Below are positions 56,045 through 64,000 of a stretch of DNA of 64,000 nucleotides, one piece after another. The notes beneath the pieces are model-generated. The model saw only the letters and a program-made list of their open reading frames with translations. It ran no database searches and was not told the DNA's origin. Every line of letters starts with the position of its first letter. Position 1 is the first letter of the stretch. Origin of the DNA: Siphonodentalium dalli (Eukaryota; Mollusca; Scaphopoda; Gadilida; Siphonodentaliidae); the NCBI GenBank assembly GCA_032622095.1, contig CP136061.1, forward strand, positions 14,399,287 through 14,463,286. The letters run 5' to 3'. The position numbers were made by a program, and so were the translations under genes.

Positions 56045-58207
56045 TGGCCAGAACAATAGAAAGGACCACCAGTTAGTTCATGGCTAAGTTTCATTGATTG
56101 CACAGGTGTGTGATCAATGATGTACTCATGTATTATGAGGTCGGTCAAGGGCACAGGGTGTTTTGTTGGCACGTTCCAATCTATTGTACTAGGAGAGGGG
56201 CGTCATACATTGTAAAACATGTGCCCAACCCCATTTGTATATTATACATATACAACATGTTTCAAGTCAAGTCTTGGTTAATATCATTTGATCGCGTATA
56301 CGCCCTATCACTAACTAAATGCTAGAGTGTCCTAAATATGTTCAGTAATTTGTGCAGTTGTTGGAAGTGTTATCGGATGAGGTAGAGCATTCTAATTAAA
56401 CATAAACTAAATCCGCCATTGTCTGAGGTTACACACTGCCTCGTATTTAACATTGGCCGCATGGATAACAAAAACAAATAAAAAAGACCAGAATGTTGCC
56501 TGCGAAATGTGTGATTGCATTCCGCTGGGGTTTTCACATGCGCACGGTGGATAATATTTCTAGACGTATTTGCCTTATCACATTGTATGTGCAGCAACAA
56601 ATAAGGCAAGTATGTAAATTGCATGAAGTATAACATCATCCGCGGACTCACATCCGTATGTTTATGGTGAATATTAATTCGGCCAGAAATAACGACAAGC
56701 TATGTACGACAGATTTAAAGGCCCAATTAATTTTCGACTCCCAGATCACATATGTAAAATGTATGTTTATTATATAGCACTTGACATAGGAAGCTGAGAA
56801 ACATTGTATTTTCAACTTTTATCCGGTGTAAAAAACTGTGAACGTTGTTTTTGTTGAGGTACCGACTTGTTTTTTGTGCTTAAGTTTCATCTGGATTGTA
56901 GCTCAGCGTGAATTATTTTCAATTATTCTTGTTTCGATTGGCATCGTGCGGTATACGTCTCACATTGGTATCTATAAATCAATTGTGTGAGGAAAACAGT
57001 TAGCGATAAGTTAATTGGCATGAATTTAGTCATATAAATGTATTTTCTACTTAGAAGCCATAGTGTATTCGTTATAAAGTTCAAATCCATTGGTGACGAG
57101 CCGAGAATCGTTGTCATTTGTTGGGGACAGAGATCAATGCTGTTACTTTTACCCCATAAAGAGCATCTTAATGGAAGTATCACCTAACGGTACTCATCAC
57201 ATGCGCGGCTCAGCAGCTTCAGTCAATAACCTTTTGTGAGTGCGCATAGTTGTGGCTAGTGGGCGTATGCCAATACTATCTCACCATCACCCACAATGAA
57301 GGAACTACTTTTTACAGACTTGACACACTTATCCATTTTTAATGAACATTGTACGTATAGTATGGCACTTCTATAGAGAACCGTATGTAGAGGCGAAATG
57401 TCTGAAGACATTATGTGTACAATAGAAATGGGGTCCCGATCGATGGCACACTGTATTTAACAGCGGGCACACATACCTGTTTCATTCTTCTAACATTTAA
57501 CAAACTCGACAACAGAAACGATGGCCACCTTAAGACAAACCAATATACCCCCCTTATCAGAGAATAGCCTGTTTTATATACACGTGCGACGCTTAACGTG
57601 TGTGCATGTAGGCTGCTGCAAAAATCACTTTACGTGGATATTCGTTAATTTAGTGGTATGGTGAAACCACGAAATCTAGAGCCATCAAGTTTTGTCTACG
57701 TTGGTTGATTGTTATGCTCGGACCACTATACCGTATATTGCGACATGTCGGAAAATTGGTGTTTTTAAAAACACGTACGGCGAGACTAAACGAGACTAAA
57801 CGAGACTAAACGCAATCAATTTACATAAAATCGGCTACCCGAGCTTTCTGTGTTGAGTGCTTCACAGTGAATCGATCTCCAAAACCAATCGCCACGGTAT
57901 TGAGTGTATTGCTTATCGCACGCATTCTACGTACTGCGCCTTGACATCCACTTTATCAACAATGACTACCCACTGAAAGTGGCCTTAGCACTCGGTATTG
58001 TCAAACATGATGAGCGAGAAAATTCACGTTCCCAATTTTTGTGTGAGAAATAACGAAATTTGGTGCCGACTAATTGAAGTAAGCCATTCACGGAATATGT
58101 ATAAGAATTGTGGTAACATCTTATATGGCAGCGGGTGTATCCCAAATACATTATGCTAACCGTTCTTTACTAAATGCATTCTCCCATTCACTATACAAGT
58201 ATACATT
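56045..58207. other. Unassigned stretch
   Basis: Several frames of 60-93 codons on both strands (for example 56370-56651 and 56923-57183, minus) show no domain. A small GAGACTAAAC repeat (10 bp, 3 copies) lies at about 57783-57812. I see no gene. Confidence 0.35.
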
Positions 58208-58430
58208 GTAATGGTCTATTATTAATTTGGAGATGTGTTCAGGATTCACAAGTAGACGCCATTCAGAAAACTGATAGTACAACAGCAAAATGATATATGT
58301 TCGTTCGTGGGAAATGTTCAGATAATAAGTCAAACTGCATGTGGTAGTTTGTTGAACTTATTATCTGAACAATTCCCAAAGGAACTACTCGCCAATGAAT
58401 ATTTAGTATAGAAAGGTTAAATTCCATATA
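58208..58430. repeat. Dispersed repeat family C, copy with hairpin
   Basis: GGTCTATTATTAATTTGGAG at the left, a hairpin at about 58316-58370 (TGTTCAGATAATAAGT pairing with ACTTATTATCTGAACA), and ATTTAGTATAGAAAGGTTAA at the right. The last is the inverse of the block starting the 2110 copy, so the family has inverted ends. Confidence 0.72.
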
Positions 58431-60234
58431 TGCATGTATTTACGTGCCTGTGATATGAATAACTTTCAGGTTGCGTTATTGATGGATTTCTTCAGCTTTC
58501 ATAGTCATGCCATTTTATTTAAAGGTCACGTGACTACAACTGGTATCAATCTGGAACAAAGTTTGTGTCCATCTAAAAGTAACAATTTGACACAAGTTGA
58601 CCCATCTGTAAAAGATACAGAAACAACATTGTAAATGGCAATTGCATAACAAAAAAATTACCTTGAAAATTCCTAGTTTCCTGATTCACTGTAAACACGT
58701 GCTCGGACTAAATTTTCAAATAATTATGAAATCTGCTTTCTTCCACTAAAAGTATCACTGACTCAGCGAATAAAAGTGAATCCAACAAATTAATATTGCT
58801 TTTAAAAGAAATACATATTTTTGCAGCAAATAATTTCAAGTTGACTATTCTCATGGTAAACATGTGGATATGGTCATGTCAAGCGAGGTATCTTGATCTT
58901 TGAAAGCAAATCTACCATAACCATAAATATATCTTCAAATTATTGGATTCATTGAGCAGTTCGAATAGGTAATAGACTAACACCAGCTTCTAATGAAGAA
59001 GCTTCCGTCGTCGGTAATGGTGATATAGCAGCCGGCGAGTAACGCCCCTAAGGAGCCTGTAATTCATCCCATCAATTAGCCACACACGTAGCAATTCCGT
59101 CCTCCCCATCCGCGGCCTAATCATTCCCGTGGTATGATCTCCTACCCCCAATAACCTGTTAATGTTGTAGATTAGCACTTCACGTTGTGGTGTGGTTGAA
59201 GGACAAAACCCCCGAGTAGTTTCTATATGTTTAATCGTCGCAGCTCCATGTTATAATGATCAGCGACATGGCTCCCAGGGGCGTCTAGTGGTGATATCAG
59301 TAGTGTAACAATTATACTTTGTACAACAACTGTATTTTGAATCAGTGATGTCTTTTTAAACTGTGGGTATATCCTTGGTAGGGTCGGTCCATCAGTTGTA
59401 GTAAATTGAAAAGGTAACAGTTTCCCCAAAAACAAAAGTAATTGTGCCAACGATATATAAAATGACGAATAAATGAGATGAGATTTTAAAGCGGGAACTT
59501 AACCCCGGATGAGAATAACGTTCTCAAGCTTTTACGTACGGACCCGAATAACACAGAATGAATGCCGGAATACATATTAAATATCAGAAGAGTAAGATTC
59601 AGTTATACTGTATGGAGTCATTGCCGTGTATAATATGATCGCCGATAAATATACTATTGAATTTTGACAGCATGACTTTGAATCACGAAAATATTTAATT
59701 TAGACAATTTTCATGGGCACATAAAATAATGGTGTGGGACCGTCAAACTGATGAAACGGTATGGGACCGTCGATTGTGCCGTCCGAAACCGTCGAACCGA
59801 CATTATTGTCATACAGTGTATGTCGTTAAGGTGCGGGTCGTTGGTTATGTAAAGTATATGGTCATGATGTTATTAACATATTTGTGATCTGCATTTATGA
59901 TTAAGATAATAATTGTTAGCAATTGTTATCCATTCGCAGATTTTACCTGCGGTTATTAATTAGTGATATTAGTGGAACAACAACAATTCCTTCAGTGTTC
60001 TCGTGTGTGTTTCATCACAGGAACTTAGATATGTTTGGAACTGTTAACTTTGGTCTTGTGTGTTCAAAGTATCTCACGAGTAAGAAACCTGGTGGGTCCG
60101 TTGGGAACAGTGCACCAGACATGTTGGTCAGCGATGTCACGCATCGATAGTACATTATATGAGGCGTAACATTTCGTTATATCTCGCCGACTCTTCTCGT
60201 TAACGAGACTGTCACGCCTAATATGTACGTGGGG
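58431..60234. other. Unassigned stretch
   Basis: No supported gene. A short repeated GTGGGACCGTC motif (about 59734 and 59762) is visible. A minus frame 60064-60372 overlaps the start of the LINE below and has no recognised domain. Confidence 0.35.
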
Positions 60235-61178
60235 GTAATGTACACAGTCTACCGGGTCAGTTCGGCCAATTACCTGGCGCATTTCAGTATCACATGTATG
60301 CAGACGATACCCAAATGTACATATCAGTTGAGCCATCGATCTTAGACGAAGCAATTTCTCAAGTTCAGACATGCGTTTCAGAAGTTAAAACATGGATGGA
60401 GATCAACAAACTCAAACTTAACGAAAGCAAAACTGAAATTATGCTTTGTGGAACTAACGCTCGGTTGAAGGGGGTCAGTCTTAATGCCACGCTCATCGGC
60501 GACAGTGTAATTGAATTTTCTGATGTTATTAAAAACCTCGGTGTGACCATCGACAAAAACTTCTCAATGTCATCTCACATCAGCAACCTATGCAGGTCCT
60601 TATATATGGAGCTCCGGCGCATTTCGCATGTACGTCCATATATCTCCGAACAATCCACACAAATATTGATGTCCTCATTTGTGTTATCCAAAATCGATTA
60701 CTGTAATTCTATTTTAGCAGGACTCCCAGATTATTAACTTCACAAACTTCAAAAAATTGTTAATATTGCTGCAAAAATTGTGTGCCGTGCAGGCAAATTT
60801 GATCATGTTACCCCACTGTTGTATAAATTACATTGGCTTCCCATATTTGAACGAATTGTGTACAAACATGCTACTTTGTGTTATAGAAAGTCGGATATTG
60901 ATAATGCTTTGCCACCATATATTGATACATTGTTGGTCAAATATGTACCTGCTCGACCACTTCGATCACAGGATGCGAATGCGATGGTTGTACCTAAACG
61001 AGATCTGATGTACTTTGGTCGCCGTTCTTTCGAGGTCTACGGGCCGACCATTTGGAACAACCTTCCCAAAGAGGTGAAACAGTCTGACTGTTTGGAAACA
61101 TTCAAATCGGCCCTAAAAACTCACCTATTCATCTCCCATTTCGGACAAATAACATCAGAAAACGTTGAGGAGACTTAA
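60235..61178 (+). pseudogene. CR1-like LINE reverse transcriptase, 5'-truncated with one nonsense codon
   Basis: The plus frame contains the catalytic YADD (60297-60308) in HMYADDTQMYIS, then KTEIMLCG, NLGVTIDKNF, SKIDYCNSIL and AGLPDY. It is stopped by TAA at 60735-60737, then continues in the same frame with LHKLQKIVNIAAKIVCRAG, LYKLHWLPI, and FGRRSFEVYGPTIWNNLP near the end (stop at 61176-61178). These are ordered motifs of CR1-clade ORF2 from palm to C-terminus. Upstream similarity continues for only about 50 bp in a different frame (YTVYRVSS...), so there is also a frameshift near 60285. The 5' half (endonuclease and fingers) is absent. Apart from these breaks it is well preserved, so the insertion is comparatively young. 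Confidence 0.9.
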
Positions 61179-61313
61179 TTATTGAAATACATGCATATTA
61201 TTTATTGCGTATATGTTATAGTGTGAATGTGTGTGACTGCGTTTGTGTGAATTGTTCAGCGCCATGAGCCATACGGGATATGGCGCTATACAAATACTCT
61301 ATATTATTATTGC
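61179..61313 (+). other. 3' region of the CR1-like LINE
   Basis: The tail has GCGCCATGAGCC...ATATGGCGCTATACAAATAC followed by TATTATTATT. A GCGC-stem followed by a trinucleotide tail is typical of CR1-like 3' ends, and it confirms orientation and element end. Confidence 0.8.
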
Positions 61314-61390
61314 CACTATGCCCCGACCATAAGACCTTCCAGTCCTACATGGACGTAACCAAGCGGTACATGCATGTACATGTACACCAT
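61314..61390. other. Short unassigned flank
   Basis: TGCATGTACATGTACA alternates near 61372; nothing else. Confidence 0.3.
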
Positions 61391-61511
61391 GTAGAAGACG
61401 ACGACGATGATGCTAATGGCGATGACTAAGACGAAAACGACGATAGTGACGATGACGACGGCGATAATAATGATGATGATAACAAGGACGATGGTGATAA
61501 CCATCATCATT
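61391..61511. repeat. (GAY)n low-complexity tract
   Basis: Imperfect GAC/GAT/AAT trinucleotides. The minus strand reads as a Val/Ile-rich hydrophobic stretch, which is an artefact of composition rather than a membrane protein. Confidence 0.85.
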
Positions 61512-62081
61512 TACTTAAGTGTTACTTTCACTTGATGGGATCAATGGACCAACTTCGGTGCTGTTATGCACCAGCTTAACTGGCGTTGTGGTACATTTGT
61601 GTACAGCTTCCTTTGTATATATGATCCATGCATATATGATGTACTACTATTTAGTACTATGTTGTGCCATTAAGTTAAACAATCTGACTCAGTTCATACC
61701 CTTCGTAACATGATGATCCGAGTGAGCACATATAGATACTACCTACAGTTTTTGTCTGAATACCGAAATAGCTCATGAGTGTCTGGACAGAAATATCGAA
61801 TTTTCACGAGCGACTGCATGCAGTGACACATCGATATTTCTTTTCAGACACGAATGAGAATTTTCAAGTATTCAAACAAAACGTTTATGTATTATTGTCA
61901 TCATATGCGTCTTATTAACTCTCACTTAATTATATTATTAACTCTGCTTAATTAAAGAGCGCATGCATGTCAGTGTTTACAGATGAGCATCGCCCGCCAT
62001 ACACTGGGTGTATTAATTCGCACTCGCATAATCCGTCGGCATGCTGCAATGAAATAGCGAAACTTGTAATAATACATATAT
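61512..62081. other. Unassigned stretch
   Basis: Facing TCTGGACAGAAATATCGA (about 61779) and TCGATATTTCTTTTCAGACA (about 61831) form a small inverted repeat. No gene. Confidence 0.4.
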
Positions 62082-62241
62082 AGTAATAACACGATTCTGC
62101 CGGGCATCCTTGCGCATTAACGACCATCCTGGAACGACTGCCTCTCGGGCCGCTAACAGGCCTTCGCGGGCTGTTAGTCATTCCTGGTTGGTCGTTAATA
62201 AACAATAACGCCCTCCAAAAACATGTTCCTGTTATTGTACA
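62082..62241. repeat. Imperfect palindrome, about 160 bp
   Basis: ATTAACGACCATCCTGGAAC (from 62116) pairs with GTTGGTCGTTAATAAAC-type sequence (to about 62201). An inner stem pairs GGCCGCTAACAGG with the right arm, and the outer TAATAACACG/CCTGTTATTG extends it. This looks like a MITE or the end of a DNA element. A minus frame across it has no domain. Confidence 0.65.
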
Positions 62242-64000
62242 CAACATCCCAAAATATAACATCGTTAACTGTGTCCAGACGGAACGACAGTAATGTCATT
62301 GGAAGAGTAGACGGATTTTGTCCTCGACTTCATATAGAGCTGCTGATTAATTTATAACTAAGAGCCGGTGTTATTTTGAGAATTGTGTTGATTGATTCAC
62401 CTGATATGATTGTCTCCCTCTGGGAGTTGGCGGATGTTTCTGAATGAATGAGTATAATTATCAAGATTAGACCGAGACGTTTGACAAAGGATGCTGCCAC
62501 GTGTCACTGTGAATATCAGTTGGACTAATAGTTTGTATTGATGGTCATCGAGATAATGTGGCCGCCCACCAGAATCGTGACTTCCGAGACACGTTAACGT
62601 ATTGCAAATATATCACATCGGGCGACTCGTAACATCCCAGAAATATACATAGCTATACATCGATGGTCATTTCTGATCGACAATAGGTTGAATTGTTGTT
62701 TGTTATGACTTTTTTTTGTAATAACCATGGAACATATGATATGTACGAATAGAGGAGAAAATCTGAACAGTATATTGATAAATATACACACTCCGTTTGC
62801 ACTCTCTGCAGACATACCAGCATTGATACATGACTTGCATAGAACCAAAATAACTAGATCGGGAAAGTCCAGACTGAGGCTACGGTTAGACAAATGTTCG
62901 GGAATTGACTTAAGAGGGAGGTAAAGTGGCATCATTTGAATGGGGAATTCAGTGTTAATTTTGTAGAACAGATTGATCAAACCTGACAAAGCGCATGTGA
63001 CCATATCATACTTTTTTGGAAAGTTTGAAGACTTATCTGGTGACAACGCGAAGCGGGATTTTGATTTTCATCCCAGGTTGGATACTATTGGACATTATTA
63101 AACAGTAGGTCACTATTGTTTATCACTGTTTACAATATTTCAATCAAATGTCATATGCTCAAACATTCCAACAAGACATGAAGTATTATGCTAAGGTTTG
63201 TAAATATTGAGTAATCTTGTCTTGGAAATTAACACTCAATTTCCCATTTAAATGTTGCCACTTTACCTACCTCTTAAAGGTCAACGACGTGCTAAATATG
63301 GATCATAAACTGTCGGTATTATTTACAGTCACCACCATCATTCTGCATGCTATAGTGTATATTGAAAATTGGTTTAAAGATACGGGGGGGGGGCGTTGAC
63401 GGTGGTTATGCTGTTAAAATATTCACCTCCGTAAAACGCCGCCATAAACAGAAATAATAGTAAAATATAGACATACCTTGTTCTTATACCAATCAGAAAT
63501 ATGGCATAAACAGTATGTTATTGTCAATATTTTCCCTTTGTTATGTAAACAAAAGCAAAACACGTTACGTTGCCTGGATTTTGTTTAGATAATAAAGAGC
63601 GTGTATATCATCTGTGTGTGATTAACCAATAGAATTGCGCTGTGTTATGTAAACAGAAGCAAAACTCCTGTAACACTAGCAGGTTCTTGTTTAAGTACAC
63701 CATCGTACGACTTGGCGACAATATACTATTTACGCGCTGATTGTGTTTGGCATATGAACAAAGCTATATATATATTTTAATATTCCTTCCGTTGATGGCG
63801 ATTTGAACAAATATTAATATTTCTACAACGAACGGCGCCTGTGCCTTTTACATGCTCTGGTGGCCGCAAACATTAACGTATATCACAAATATATGCTTAA
63901 CCACACCGGGAGACGTGTACGATCCAGATACGTGGTACAGACAGGGGGCACTCATGTAATTTATATAGACACGGGTACGCGTGATGGTAAGCCCTAAACA
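62242..64000. other. Unassigned right end of the window
   Basis: The longest frame (62594-63046, minus, 150 codons) has hydrophobic patches but no family I know. It is overlapped by an opposite frame and I do not call a gene. A G10 run lies at 63384-63393. TGTTATGTAAACA(A/G)AAGCAAAAC occurs twice (about 63540 and 63644), 104 bp apart. Confidence 0.35.

Noticed and set aside
61316-61510. Hydrophobic membrane protein on the minus strand
   Set aside because: Compositional artefact of a (GAY)n trinucleotide tract read in antisense.
62594-63046. 150-codon minus-strand gene
   Set aside because: An opposite-strand open frame overlaps it and no motif is recognised; its length is not exceptional for this much AT-rich sequence.

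Overview
The window is non-coding, repeat-dominated eukaryotic DNA, most likely from a marine invertebrate and probably a mollusc-like lophotrochozoan. The sequence shows broken non-LTR retrotransposon (LINE) ORFs of the CR1/Jockey-like type, a Helitron-like insertion in an (AT)n tract, many small hairpin elements (MITEs) and a very large load of mini/satellite arrays. The mollusc assignment is inference, resting on LINE type and on a dispersed repeat with a 'cataactctgg...' core that I recall from bivalve and gastropod genomes. I found no convincing host gene, no intact TE ORF, no rRNA or tRNA, no operon structure and no CRISPR. Almost all open frames fall in tandem repeats or TE remnants.

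Layout. 0-5.5 kb: a LINE C-terminus split by a palindromic insert, a complete hairpin MITE (family A), a nested inverted-repeat element and a 32-bp array. 5.5-9.6 kb: an 18-bp array, a Helitron-like element in (AT)n, and copies of dispersed repeat F. 10.2-21.0 kb: one continuous 56-bp satellite of 192 units. 21-26 kb: more family A hairpins and short arrays. 26-35 kb: an old segmental repeat (E) copied at least five times, carrying younger 58-, 34- and 17-bp arrays, plus a TTAA-flanked MITE. 35-40 kb: a duplicated block split by a pogo/Tigger-like fragment, then a 59-bp array. 40-43 kb: a head-to-head family A palindrome, an array of palindromes and a 460-bp tandem duplication. 43-48.4 kb: degenerate repeat G with several young minisatellites. 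48.4-53.6 kb: two paralogous unknown segments, a LINE carrying a TTAA MITE in its 3' region, and a LINE that split a 40-bp minisatellite. 54-56 kb: 42- and 33-bp arrays and another family A copy. 56-64 kb: mostly unassigned, with a CR1-like LINE at 60.2-61.3 kb.

How the parts relate. The recurring theme is repeats arising from repeats. Termini of dispersed element F appear to have been amplified into the 58-bp and 33-bp arrays. The 34-bp array looks like a dimer of the neighbouring 17-bp array. Segmental repeats E and G contain younger arrays. The most notable items are the 10.75-kb satellite, the family A elements with a 69-nt hairpin at each end, and the element-to-satellite link of family F. 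I see no undescribed enzymatic or defence system. All periods, copy numbers and coordinates were counted by eye.
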